A stretch of DNA of 64,000 nt from Xestospongia bergquistia (taxonomy: Eukaryota > Porifera > Demospongiae > Haplosclerida > Petrosiidae). Within the stretch, counting starts at the first letter, position 1; each line of letters opens with the position of its first letter. The translations under genes were made by a program, and so were the position numbers. The notes beneath the pieces are model-generated. The model saw nothing but the letters and a program-made list of their open reading frames with translations. It was not told the DNA's origin and did not search any database. Positions 34,601-46,608 of the stretch are shown here, piece after piece. The DNA lies in assembly GCA_963965975.1 (NCBI GenBank), contig OZ014413.1:1862501-1926500 (forward strand), read 5' to 3'.

Positions 34601-35254
34601 ATGTCAAATGAAATTGCTGAAGTTCAGGCACAAGGTCGGGCACGAGCCAACGACAGTAAAATGCATACAATTATAACATCTAATTCCTCCATGCATTATA
34701 ACCAACTCTTAAATAAAGAAAGAAAGGCATTGGCAGATGTTGCAATTAAGCACGTGTCTATAGACACTTTGGAATTACACAAGATGCAAGAGGATATCAT
34801 CAGTTTGAGAGAACAACGTCTAAGAGCACAAGCTGAGCGTAAAAATATATGGGATACTAAAGATGTTGAATTGTTATGTCGTAAATGCGGAGTTGTAGCA
34901 TGCAAAGCTTCAGAAGTTTGTAAATACGACATTACATCATCAGCACCACAATATATTGTACCAAACCAGTCATTTATGTTGAAGATGAAAAAGATGCCAC
35001 GTAAGCGACCAGAGCCAATCACAACAGCAGAAATTACACGTCCTCTCAAAATAGGCTGTGTTAATTGTAGTGATGAATGGGGAGTGTGGGGTTGTTGGAA
35101 ATATAGCGATGCTCAGTATCCAATATTAAAATGTAAGAGTTTTACTTTTCATAATATGAAACTGAGGCAAAAAGAAAATTGCAAACAATGGAAACTTGTT
35201 CCTTTTAATGTGTTGTTTTATACTGAGTTTATTGAACAAGAGGATGAAGTTTAA
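31694..35254 (+). CDS. RIG-I-like receptor 1 (CARD + DECH helicase + zinc C-terminal domain)
   Basis: Six exons join in frame: 31694-32018, 32067-32143, 32196-32499, 32656-32733, 32982-33076, 33134-35254, giving 999 residues. Exon 1 encodes one CARD-like six-helix domain (about residues 8-108). Residues 109-310 are a low-complexity Ser/Glu/Lys linker. The helicase has Walker A APTGSGKT at 354-361, DECH at 458-461, motif III TAS at 493-495 and motif VI QGRARA near 793-798. The C-terminal RNA-binding domain has Cys pairs at 875/878 (CRKC) and 935/938 (CVNC). This matches RIG-I/MDA5/LGP2, cytosolic sensors of viral-type RNA that signal through CARDs; having only one CARD differs from vertebrate RIG-I and MDA5. 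The linker exons 4 and 5 are absent from RLR2 and RLR3. Role in this organism inferred from family. Confidence 0.9.
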
Positions 35255-36160
35255 ATAGCTATAGCTTCAGTGTTGATTTTCAATTAGTGTTTATTTGTCA
35301 TTTTTTTCATTATAATTAGTGCACAAGACAACAACAAGTTATTGTATCAACACTATAAAAATTGATTGGTTGATTTTATATAGGTTGCAATTGTAAACTT
35401 ATTTTTGTTTAAAAGTAAGCATAATAGTGTTTTCATTGCTAATGTACTACTGTTTATGTAACTTCATAAACATCAATTTCATAATACATCAGTAATTAAA
35501 ATAGTATTCTGTATAGCCATGTATTAATTAAACCAACCAATTAATAATTATTGTGTTTAATCAATATTACATAATTATAATCAATAACTAGTGGGTGGTG
35601 CCCATCCTTTGCTCTGAAAGATCTAGAGTTGGCTACTATTTTTGTTTGTCAGGAACTAAATTTCTAATACTGAAAGTTTTGGCATGATGGTAATACTCAC
35701 TTCAAATAATAGTCATAATTTTCTTAGGTACCTTTACATAGAACAAGTTCAATGACAAAGATTGAGTGCATGCTCTTTATTTTGTCTTGGTCATCAATTA
35801 AAGATATGTTATGCAATACAGTAAGGGTCCAATAGTCACCAACAAAGTTAACATATGCTATGTTAAAGTTACAGCAGGTAAATTGATGTATACTGTAGTT
35901 ACAACCAACTGTTTAACTAACTACTGTCCTACTGATGACGCAAAGAGATTGAGCCAGGCTAGTAGTAGAATAAATTGTGTTATGAAGATACTATTGTATA
36001 AACAAAAACATTGAAATTGAATCAATAACTTGTAGCAATAATTATGAATTGTATTAGTAGTAGTTTCCATAGTGATGGCTACTAAGTTCATCAATGCCAC
36101 TCCTACATAATAAAGCAAAACAATGTGATGACATGGCAAATGTGCTAAATAGGTAAGGCC
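35255..36160. other. RLR1-RLR2 spacer
   Basis: No gene seen. Parts recur upstream of 31694 and 41664. A shortened upstream ORF lies at 36075-36110. Confidence 0.5.
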
Positions 36161-38834
36161 ATGACTGATCAGAGTAGCACTATACTAAATTCTGATGTTG
36201 CTTTGAGAGCCCTAGCCCAATGTACTGATACTATTGTTGAATCAAATATTGATCCAAAGGCTTTAGCGAGAAAGCTTTACTCAAAGGAAATCATTTCTGA
36301 GAGTGTTTACAAGAAAGTAAAAGACAATGGAACTAGAGATTCAAAGGAAGAACGCATTGAAGAAGTCCTTGATGAGCTGAGGGATCGGATCAAACATGAT
36401 CCTAATGTCTTGATAAATTTTCTTTCTACTTTGAAAGAGTTATGCCGAAATGATTTAGCAGTTATAATTGACAAAAAATATCAAGGTACTTTGTATGTGA
36501 CATGTATGTAATTAACTGTATCTTTATCTTTAGAATTAGCTGGCAATAACTTGAGTACTGACGTCCAGAGTAAACAGTCTACAGATCAAATCTGTGAACC
36601 AAAGCAAATTGTAAGAAGTTATTATTTTATTATTCACTACAACCTACTTCATTTCCTTTAGATAGATGTATTAACTTCTAATAATATAGTAGAGCCACTT
36701 ATTAAGGAACCAAGAAATATAACAGAAACATATTTTGCTAACAAAATCACTGTCATCAGTGAGAGTACCACTAAGAGTGTATCATCTTCAGATCAGACTA
36801 TTGCTGACACAGCAAAAACTGTTGGTCTTAAATTTCCTGAGGAACAAGTACGTAACTATCAGTGGGAACTAGCACAGCCAGGTTTGAATGGAGAGAATTA
36901 CATATTTTGTGCCCCTACTGGTAGTTGTAAAACCCTTGTTGCTGCACTAATTATCAAAGATCATCTTGTTAAGAAAACACAAGCAGGTACCAGAGGAAAG
37001 GTTTTCTTTATTGTAAAAACCCAGCAACTTGCTTATCAACAGAAAAGGAAGTTAGAAGAATATTTAAATGGAGTGTCAGTCATGGAAGTCACTGGTGAAA
37101 CAGACATATCAATATCTTCTATTCTTCCTCAGATTGATATAGTAGTCTGCACATCAGGGAAGTTACGTGCTGAATTACGTGGAGAAACAATTCAAATTTC
37201 TGTAGCTACCTTACTTGTGATTGATGAATGCCACCATACTATTGGAAGGGACCCTCATGCTGAAGTAATGGAGCATTACCTTCTTGAGAAAAGCACATTA
37301 GGTAATTTTCCCCATGTTATAGCAATGTCTGCATCACTGGGAGCTGGCAGAGGCAGATACCCAACACTTTATAAAGCAATAAGTCATCAGAAAAAGCTTT
37401 GTGCACGGCTAGATGCAACAAATGGCATTAAAGTTGTTGAGAGAAATGTGGAAGAGTTAAAGCAGCTTATACCATGTCCAAGTCATTCTAGCCATTTCTT
37501 ACCTCAGCGTGACCCAACTGAGCCAGTTATCAAAGTTATATCAGATACAATGTCATTACTGGAACAGATGCTTCCTCATGAATTGTCTGTAAGGTATGAT
37601 CAAAATTCTCAGACATACAGACATTGGATCAGAAATGAAATTGAAGCAGTTCAATTGAATGGTGCTGAAAATCAACTAGACCAGATTACTATTTTAGAGT
37701 ACCTTGAAGTGTATGCTCTTGCTCGGATCACCTACGAAGACTTCGAAGTTGAATATGCAACAAGAATTCTTCAAAACTTTCTGTTCGATGATGAAAATAT
37801 GAATACAACAGAAAGGAAACTTCAAACGATACTGTCTCAAATGCTGGTCAAATTGTCTAAGATTCCTAAAACGTTCAATCCCTTACTTGAAAAAGCAGAA
37901 GAATTACTTTATAGACACTTTTCCAGCAAACCTGGATCACGAGGTTTATTTTTTGTACGAGATATTGTGCATACACATTACATTGTTGAATGGATTAAAA
38001 ATTCAACAAAATTAAAAGGTATCATTCAAGCTTCATCCATTTGTGGTAATTCAAGAAACGGCATGTCAAAAGAAGACCAAATAAGGATAATTGAAGGATT
38101 TAGAAGTGGGGAGTTTAATATTCTGTCAACGACATCTGTCTTGGAAGAAGGTCTTGATGTACCAGAATGTAACATGGTGATACGCTTCCAGATTATGTCA
38201 AATGAAATTGCTGAAGTTCAAGCACAGGGCAGGGCCAGAGCTAATGAAAGTGTAATGCATACAATATTAACATCTAACTCTTCCATGCATTATAATCAAC
38301 TATTAAATGAAGAAAAAAAAGCATTGGCAGATGCTGCTATCAGTCTTGTGTCTGTTGATTCATCTGAATTATCTAAGATCCAGAACGAAATTCTGTACCT
38401 AGCGTCTGAAAGCAAAAGTAGAACACAACAAAATATGGGAAGCTGAAGATGTTGAATTGCTATGTTGTAGGTGTGGAGTTGTGGCATGCAAAGGTTCAGA
38501 TGTTTGTAAATATGGCACCATTACTTCTGAACCTCAATATATTGTACCCAAGAAATCATTCATGCAGAAGATGAAAAAGATGGCACGTAAACGAAAGCCA
38601 ATCACAACAGCAGAGATTACTTGTGCTGTCAAAATTGGTTGCGTTAAATGCAGTGAGGAATGGGGTGTGTGGGGATGCTGCAAATATAGTGATGCTCAGT
38701 ATCCGATATTGAAATGTAAATGTTTTACTTTTCATAATGTAAAACTAAAGCAAAAAGACAAAGCCAAACAATGGAAACTTGCTCCCTTTCATGTCTTGTT
38801 TTATCCTGAGTTCATTGAACAAGAGGAAGTTTAA
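36161..38834 (+). pseudogene. RIG-I-like receptor 2, damaged
   Basis: Exons 36161-36485, 36534-36610 and 36662-38446 join in frame to 728 residues: an intact CARD-like domain, short linker and DECH helicase with QAQGRARA. Two defects stand out. Walker A reads APTGSCKT, with the Gly before the catalytic Lys changed to Cys, which should impair ATP binding. An eight-base deletion near 38400, relative to RLR3, shifts frame so the protein stops at 38446, before the zinc domain. The C-terminal domain (CCRCG, CVKC) continues in another frame to 38834. The CARD and helicase otherwise remain well preserved, so a truncated decoy-like product is possible. Confidence 0.8.
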
Positions 38835-38996
38835 GTCATTACAATAATTTTTAAGCATAACGTCATTTTTCCTGTGTTCATATCATTTTTATACACTAAT
38901 TGTAGTTAGCTATAACAGTTTATAAGTATATTCATTTCATTTTTGCTAAGCTTGGGTGGGGCAAAACAGTTAGTTATTGGTGAAAACGAGAGAGAG

Positions 38997-39995
38997 ATGG
39001 GAGTTATTGTTAACCTCTGGAACTGGATCTATGAAGCACCAGGGAAGAATGATTGGTGGATGTTTGTATGGGGTGAGTGAAGAGAATTTTGATACTTGAT
39101 TAATTCTGTTATTAACCTTTTAATTCATATTTGACCTTTTCTAACAAGCACCACTAGATTGAGCCATATTGATATACTAGTGAATTGATGTCGTGTATTG
39201 TTAATATTTTAGTTACCAATAGCTGAAATATAGTAAAGAGAAACATTTAGTTATGTATATGACAGCAGATGGGCCTGGATATTGTATGCATCTACTACCA
39301 ACTAGTATATACACGTGTTAACTATAAAACTATCTTGTCTGTTTTTTTTAGGAACTTGGTTTATAGAATTTATTCCTTTGTGTCTGTACAATGTTGTGTT
39401 TGGATTGTTGGATATTTATGACTTGCCTTCATTTTTAAAACACTATAAAGTTCAACCACATCACAATGTCCCTGTAAGTTAATGGACTGCAACAATGACA
39501 CAATATTATACTTATTATAAATTATATAATGGCATTCTAAATTATTAACAGTTATTATATCAGACTATTGAAGCAGTTATTCAGTTAGTGACATTTTATA
39601 GGAAATAAAACTTATTATAGGAAACTAGAAGTAGGATGTTATCTAGTACTATGAGCTATTGTAGGAAATGGAGATATAGGAGTAAATTAGTATTATATTA
39701 TAATAATTATATATTTATTTATTATACATGTACATAGTATATATAAATATTGTGTTAAGATTGAAGTTGTCATACTTTCTCTACAGATGAATACCAGGAA
39801 ATATCTCAAAACTATGTCATTAGCATTGTTTAATATTACTATAGTAACATTAATATCTAACACAATTTTATATCCATTGGCTAAAATGAGAGGGATATAT
39901 TTTGATGGGAACAGTTTACCATCATTTACAGAACATCTGTATTATTGTATGATATCTCTCCTTCTATTGGAAATATATTTTTACTATGGACATTG
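38997..39995 (+). pseudogene. Fatty-acid-hydroxylase-family gene, truncated copy
   Basis: Three exons (38997-39072, 39352-39473, 39787-39995) match exons 1-3 of the complete gene at 44491-46608 in length, phase and sequence, and are open (MGVIVNLWNWIYEAPGK..., ...KMRGIYFDGNSLPSF..., ending YYGH). Exons 4 and 5, which carry the His clusters of the active site, are absent; instead an RLR C-terminal fragment begins about 40 bases downstream. It therefore cannot make a working enzyme of this family. Confidence 0.8.
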
Positions 39996-40035
39996 GTCAG
40001 GTATCTATCATTCATCATAATTTAGCAATCTGTTA

Positions 40036-40318
40036 ACATGTTAAGATGAAAAAGATGCCACGTAAGCAACCAGAGCCAATCACAACAGCAGAAATTACAC
40101 GTCCTCTCAAAATAGGCCATGTTAATTGTAGTGATGAATGGGGAGTGTGGGGTTGCTGGAAATATAGCGATGCTCAGTATCCAATATTAAAATGTAAGAG
40201 TTTTACTTTTTATAATATGAAACTGAGGCAAAAAGAAAATTGCAAACAATGGAACTTGTTCCTTTTAATGTGTTGTTTTATACTGAGTTTATTGAACAAG
40301 AGGATGAAGTTTAAATAG
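40036..40318 (+). pseudogene. Orphan RIG-I-like C-terminal domain fragment
   Basis: Encodes the last part of the RLR1-type zinc domain (KKMPRKQPEPITTAEITRPL...), but one ligand Cys is His (GHVNC for GCVNC) and a one-base deletion near 40253 shifts the last residues. It is followed by the RLR 3' flank. It sits where exons 4-5 of the upstream hydroxylase copy should be, the signature of unequal recombination within the array. Confidence 0.8.
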
Positions 40319-40578
40319 CTATATATATATAGCTTCAGTAATAATTTTCTTTACAATTAGTGCACAAGGCAACATGTTATTGTATCAACACTGTAAAAAT
40401 TGATCGGTTGATTAAACCATTATTAGGTTATACAGGTTGCAATTACAAAGTTTTGTTGAAGAAGTAACCATAATACTGTTTTCATTATTAATGTACTACT
40501 GCTTATGTATAGTCAGTTCATAATTTGTATAAATAATTGTGCTAATTTTGACATATATAGGTAATGATTCATTGTTAG

Positions 40579-41003
40579 GTTTGGTTATCCTGCCATTGCT
40601 ACTTCCAGATTCCAGGACAAAAGCTGACCCAAGCAAAGTTATCTACTTTACAAAGGTATAGTATGACAAAAAGTGTTAATGTGAAATGAAATGTTTGACG
40701 TAGGGTGCCATGGATATTGAGAAAATTGTAAAGGAAAATCAGCAGCCACAACCTTACCTTTTAGCAACTGGCGATTTTGAAAGACCTGGTCAATACTACT
40801 TAGTTGCTGATTGTGTCATTATTCATGAGGTGAAGGAGTGTCCTTCATTGAGTCTTTTAGCTGCATACTTCATCTACAATATATGTTACCCAAAGGGATA
40901 TAAGAACATGTATTCATTTATGGAGGTTTTTTTCCTTAAGTCACCAACAGAGAAAGTACCTCTATCAGTTAAGAACTTATATAGTAACATGAAGCTTCCT
41001 TAG
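40579..41003 (+). CDS. Conserved uncharacterised protein, 3' part only
   Basis: Two exons join in frame. 40579-40655 encodes LVILPLLLPDSRTKADPSKV and following residues; 40704-41003 encodes GAMDIEKIVKENQ, PYLLATGDFERPGQYYLVAD, a middle with LSLLAAYFIYNICYPKGY, and a C-terminus PTEKVPLSVKNLYSNMKL. This resembles the C-terminal end of many uncharacterised invertebrate and fish proteins that are often multicopy; this is from memory. No 5' exons are present, and the block is missing from the equivalent flank of RLR1, so it is an inserted gene fragment rather than a complete gene. Confidence 0.5.
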
Positions 41004-41112
41004 AACAAAGAGTGTCTTTATATACTTTTCAATTGTGTTTCATTTATGGTACAATAATAATAATAATAATATTATAAACAATTATAATTCTTTGAGATAA
41101 GTGTTTACGTCA

Positions 41113-41244
41113 CACTGAAAATAAGTGTTGAGAACACACTTCATGGCAAAAGGTGTGCCTTACACACCAATATGGGTATGCATACTGCGACAGTGTGAGC
41201 ACACTTGATTTAGTGTGCTTTACCCACTAAGTTTTTTTACAGTG
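41113..41244. mobile_element. Possible MITE with CACTG termini
   Basis: Begins CACTGAAAATAAGTG and ends with TTTTTTTACAGTG, which are imperfect inverted repeats, over 132 bases with no coding potential. CACTG-type ends occur in several DNA transposon groups. No clear target duplication was found, so this is tentative. Confidence 0.35.
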
Positions 41245-41579
41245 TAGCTACATAACCATCAATTTCATAATACATTAGTAATAAAAATAGTGTTATGTTA
41301 CATTTTGCATATGAAATCTGTATAACCATGTATTAGTTAAACCAACCAATTAATTTTTAATATATTAATGCATGTAGTAATGTTACCATATTTATGTCTT
41401 AATATTGTAATTAATAACTAGTGGGTGATGTTCATTCTTTGCTCAGAAAGATCTAGAGAATGTTTTCAATAATATACTATGTCTAAAAAAAACATCGAAA
41501 CTGAATTAATAACTTGTAGCAATATTATGAATTGCATATAATATTATATCAGTAGTTTTCACAACTGGTTTCCATAGTT

Positions 41580-41651
41580 ATGGCTACTGGGTTAATTAAT
41601 GCCACTCCTACACTAAACCAAAACTATGTGATGACATTGCAAATGTGCTAA
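41580..41651 (+). promoter_or_regulatory. Candidate upstream ORF before RLR3
   Basis: 23-codon frame matching the one before RLR1, ending 12 bases before the RLR3 start. Confidence 0.3.
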
Positions 41652-41663
41652 ATAGGTAGGGCC

Positions 41664-44358
41664 ATGACTGATCAGAGTAGCACTATACTAAATTCTGATG
41701 TTGCTTTGAGAGTCCTAGCCCAATGTACTGATACTATTGTTGAATCAAGTATTGATCCAAAGGCTTTAGCAAGAAAGCTTTACTCAAAGGAACTCATTTC
41801 TGAGAGTGTTTACAAGAAAGTGAGAGACAGAGAAACTAGAGATTCAAGGGAAGAACGCATTGAAGAAGTCCTTGATGATCTGAGAGATCGGATCAAACAT
41901 GATCCAAATGTTTTGATAAAACTCCTTTCTACTTTGAAAGAGTTAGGCCGAAATGATTTAGCAGTTATAATTGACACTAAATATCAAGGTATTTTATATG
42001 TGACATGTATGTAATTAACTGTATCTTTATCTTTAGAATTGGCTGGCAATAACTTGAGTATTGACAACCAGGGTCATCAGCCTACAGATCAAATTTGTGA
42101 ACTAAGGCAAACTGTAAGAAAATATTACTTTTTTATTCACTACATACTTCTTTTTATTCCTTTAGATGTTAGATATGTCCACTTCTAATAAAGTAGCAAA
42201 ACTACTTGTCAAGGAGCCAGTGAGCATAGCAGAAACATATGTTGCTAACAAAATGACTGTTATTAGTGAGAGTCCTGCTAAAATTGTGTCATCTTCAGAT
42301 CAGGCCATTGCTGACACAGCAAAAATTATTGGTCTCAAATTTCCTGAGGAACAAGTACGTAACTATCAGTGGGAACTAGCACAACCAGGTTTGAATGGAG
42401 AGAATTACATATTTTGTGCCCCTACTGGTAGTGGTAAAACCCTTGTTGCTGCACTAATTATCAAAGATCATCTTGTTAAGAAAACACAAACAGGCACCAG
42501 TGGAAAAGTTTTGTTTGTCGTAAAAACCCAGCAGCTCGCTCATCAACAGAAAAGGAAGTTAGAAGAATATTTAAATGGAGTGTCAGTCATGGAAGTCACT
42601 GGTGAAACAGACATATCAATATCCTCTATTCTTCCTCAGATTGATATAGTAGTCTGCACATCAGGGAAGTTACGTGCTGAATTACGTGGAGAAACAATTC
42701 GAATTTCATTAGCTACCTTACTTGTGATTGATGAATGCCATCATACTATCGGAAGGGATCCATATGCTGAAATAATGGAGCATTACCTTCTTGAGAAAAG
42801 CACATTAGGTAATTCTCCCCATGTTATAGCAATGTCTGCATCACTGGGAGCAGGAAGTGGCAAATATCCAACACTTTATAAAGCAATAAGTCATCAGAAA
42901 AAGCTTTGTGCACGGCTAGATGCAACAAATGGCATTAAAGTTGTTGAAAGACACATGGATGACTTAAAGAAACTTTTGCCTCCTCCAAGTCATAGAAGTC
43001 ATTCATTACCTCAACGTGACCCAACTGAGCCAGTTATCAAAGTTATATCAGATACAATGTCATTACTGGAAGGGATGCTTCCTCAGGAATTGTCTGTAAG
43101 GTATGATCAAAATTCTCAGGCATACAGACATTGGATCAAAAATGAAATTGAGGCTGCACAATTGAGTGGTGCTGAAAATCAACGCGACCAGATTGCTATT
43201 TTAGAGCACCTGGAGGGATATGCTCTTGCTCGCATCACCTATGAAGACTTTGAGGCTCAATATGCAACAAGAATTCTTCAAAACTATCTGTTAGATGATG
43301 AAAATATGAATGAAACAGAAATTAAACTTCAAACGATACTGTCTCAAATGCTGCTCATATTGTCTAAGATTCCTAAGACTTCCAATCCCTTACTTGAAAA
43401 AGCAGAAGAATTACTCTATGAGCACTTTTCCAGTAAACCTGGATCACAAGGTTTATTTTTTGTAAGAGATATTGTACATACACATTACATTGTTGAATGG
43501 TTGAAAAAGTCAGAAAAATTAAAAGGTATCATTCGATCTTCATCCATTTGTGGTAATTCAAGAAACGGCATATCAAAAGAAGAGCAAATAAGGATAATTG
43601 AAGGATTTAGAAGTGGGGAGTTTAATATTCTGTCAACAACATCTGTCTTGGAAGAAGGCCTTGATGTACCAGAATGTAACATGGTGATACGCTTCCAGAT
43701 TATGTCAAATGAAATTGCTGAAGTTCAAGCACAGGGCAGGGCACGAGCCAATGACAGTACAATGCATACGATTATAACATCCAATTCTGCTATGCATTAT
43801 AATCAACTCTTAAATGAAGAGAAGAAAGCATTGGCAGATGCTGCTATCAATCTTGTGTCTGTTGATTCATCTGAATTATCTAAGATTCAGGAAGAAATTC
43901 TGTATCTAAGAGAACAACGTCTGAAAGCACAAGCAGAACACAACAGAATATGGGAAGCCGAAGATGTTGTATTGCTATGTCGTAAATGTGGAGTTGTGGC
44001 ATGTAAAGCTTCAGATGTTTGCAAATATGGTACCATTACTTCTGAACCTCAGTATATCGTACCAAAGAAATCATTCATGCAGGAGAAGATGACAAAGATG
44101 GCTCGAAAGCGACCAGAGCCAGTGTCAGCAGCTGAGATTACTCGCCCTCTCAAAATTGGCTGTGTTGAATGCAGGGATGAATGGGGAGTGTGGGGATGTT
44201 GGAAATATAGCGATGCTCAGTATCCGATATTAAAATGTAAGAGCTTTACTTTTCATAATGTGAAACTGAAGCAAAAAGATAATCCCAAACAATGGAAACT
44301 TGTTCCTTTTAATGTGTTGTTTTATACTGAGTTTATTGAACAAGAGGATGAAATTTGA
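41664..44358 (+). CDS. RIG-I-like receptor 3 (CARD + DECH helicase + zinc C-terminal domain)
   Basis: Exons 41664-41988, 42037-42113 and 42166-44358 join to 864 residues. One CARD-like domain (about 8-108), a short linker to about 190, Walker A APTGSGKT at 219-226, DECH at 323-326, SAS in place of the usual TAS motif III, QAQGRARA, and Cys pairs at 739/742 (CRKC) and 800/803 (CVEC). This is an apparently functional RIG-I/MDA5/LGP2-type cytosolic RNA sensor. The intron positions are shared with RLR1 and RLR2; the linker exons of RLR1 are missing. It is closest to RLR2 in sequence, and both are followed by the same hydroxylase-type gene. Confidence 0.9.
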
Positions 44359-44490
44359 ACATATTTATTGTTTATTGGTTTTAATCATACGATTTTTTGT
44401 TGCTTATAAGTATATTCATTGCATTTTTGTAAAACATGGGCGGGGCAGTACAGTGAAATAGTATGTGTAGATACATGTACATATGTAGAG

Positions 44491-46608
44491 ATGAGTGCTA
44501 TCGTAAACCTCTGGAACTGGATCTATGAAGCTTCAGGCAAGAATGAGTGGTGGATGTTTGTATGGGGTAAGTGGAGAGTAATTATTGTAATATATGACTT
44601 ATTCTGTCATTGACCTTTCAATACTAGATGTGACCTTTTCTAACAATCACTGTTAGATTGAACATATTGGTATAGTATTGAAAAGAGTTCAAATATTGTT
44701 AATGTTTTTAGCTATTGATAGCTGAGATATAGTGATAAAAACATTTAATTAGATATATGACAGCAGTTGGGCCTGGAATCATATGTATCTTCTACCAACT
44801 AGTTTATAAGCATGTTAACTATAAAACTATCTTGTTGATGTTTTTTAGGAACTTGGTTTATAGGATTTATTCCTTTGTGTCTGTACAATGTTGTGTTTGG
44901 ATTGTTGGATATTTGTGGCTTGCCTTCTTTTTTAAGACGTTATAAAGTTCAACCACATCGCAATGTCCCTGTAAGTTAATGGACTGTAACAATGACACAA
45001 TATTATACTTATTATAAATTACATAATGGTATTCTAAATTATTAGCAGTTATTATATCAGGCTATTGAAGCAGTTATTTAGTTAGTGAAATAGGAAACAA
45101 AACTTATTATAGGAAACTAGAAGTAGGATGTTATCTAGTACTATGAGCTATTGTAGGAAATGGAGTAAATTAGCAGTATATTATAATATGTATTTATTTA
45201 TTATACATGTACGTAGTATATATAAATGCTATGTTAAGATTGAAATTGTTATATTTTTCTCTACAGATGGATACCTGGAAATATCTCAAGACTATGTCAT
45301 TAGCATTGTCTAATATTACTATAGTAACGTTAATATCTAACACAATTTTATATCCATTGGCTAAAATGAGAGGGATACATTTTGATGGTAACAGTTTACC
45401 ATCATTTACAGAACATGTGTATTATTGTATGATCTCTCTCCTTTTATTGGAAATATATTTTTACTATGGACATCGGTCAGTTATCTATCGTTCACCATAA
45501 TTTAGCAATCTATTAACTTTGTCTTTTCACCTAACCACAGTTGAGTAGGAAGATTAGGAAGGGAGACACAATCATGCAGGTTGATGTTGTATGTGGCCCT
45601 CTTTTACAATTAGTGGCGGAGGCGACTAGTCCCCTGCCCCCTCTTCCTACTCAACTGATCCTAATTTATTGATTGTGTCTTTCTATATCTATCAATCTAC
45701 TCAGTTATCCATGCATTTGTTTATCCTTCCATCTATCTACCCTTTTATCAAATATATTCATCCATCTATTCATTGATCTTTCATTCTTTTAGTCTTCTAC
45801 ATCAACCATCATTATTCAAGTACTTCCACAAGCAACATCACATGTGGCATGCTCCTTGTGTCATGGCAACATTTTATTGCCATCCTATTGAACACTTTCT
45901 AGTCAATATTCCTCCCTCGTATATTGGGCCCTTAATCACTGGGGCACATATATCATTTTGGTGGCTATTTTTAAATCTTTGTCTTATTAATACAACATTG
46001 GCTCACAGCGGATATCACTTTCCTTTCTTACCGTCACCTGAAGCACATGACTTTCATCACAGTAGTGGGTAAGTCCCTATAATGTCACATGATATGTGAG
46101 TATTAAAGAAGTAAATTTGTCTTTGCCATTGCAAATAGTAATTATATTAATTGCTTCCATCACATACTTAATAGTACTTATACTAAGACTGCAAACTTAA
46201 TTGTATATTCCTTATATGGAATAATCCCTTACCATGTGGTTAGAACACAAATATAACAGCAGCTGGACACCTTTGCGTCAGTTCGCAATACTCATGTGCT
46301 CCTCTTATAAATGATCACATAGTTTATCTTTGTTATTGAAGGCATATCTGACATTTTAAGATCTATTATAATATATAACAGTTACATTACAATAAACCGA
46401 TATTAAAGAGGGTAATATTATTTGAGTTTAAATATCAATTTAATAAAGCACTATTCTTTTTCTTAGTGGAACTCAAAATTATGGTGGTATCGGATTACTA
46501 GACTGGCTCCATGGAACTGATACTAACTTTAGAAAAAGCCCTGCCTATAAACGTCATTTGTTTCTCTTTGGACTGACTCCAGCTAACAAAATTAATTTTG
46601 AGAAGTGA
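44491..46608 (+). CDS. Fatty acid hydroxylase/sterol desaturase family protein
   Basis: Five exons join in frame to 274 residues: 44491-44566, 44849-44970, 45267-45475, 45793-46068, 46467-46608. It has several membrane segments and the His clusters of the diiron superfamily: HRLLH at the exon 3/4 junction, HKQHHMWH, then HSGYH and HDFHH before GLLDWLHGTD. This is the pattern of the FA_hydroxylase superfamily, ER membrane enzymes acting on sterols, fatty acids or related lipids; it resembles the FAXDC2-type branch, but the substrate cannot be told from sequence. The first ATG is chosen because the same exon starts with ATG in the copy at 38997. A degraded copy of exon 5 lies at 53861. Confidence 0.82.

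Noticed and set aside
34173..35049. Minus-strand frames opposite RLR1
   Set aside because: They overlap the helicase and zinc domain coding sequence and have no support of their own.
36161..36485. Whether the CARD-like exon could be a stand-alone gene stopping at 36511
   Set aside because: The exon has a donor at 36486 and joins in phase with the next two exons in all three RLR loci, so the short read-through stop is intronic.
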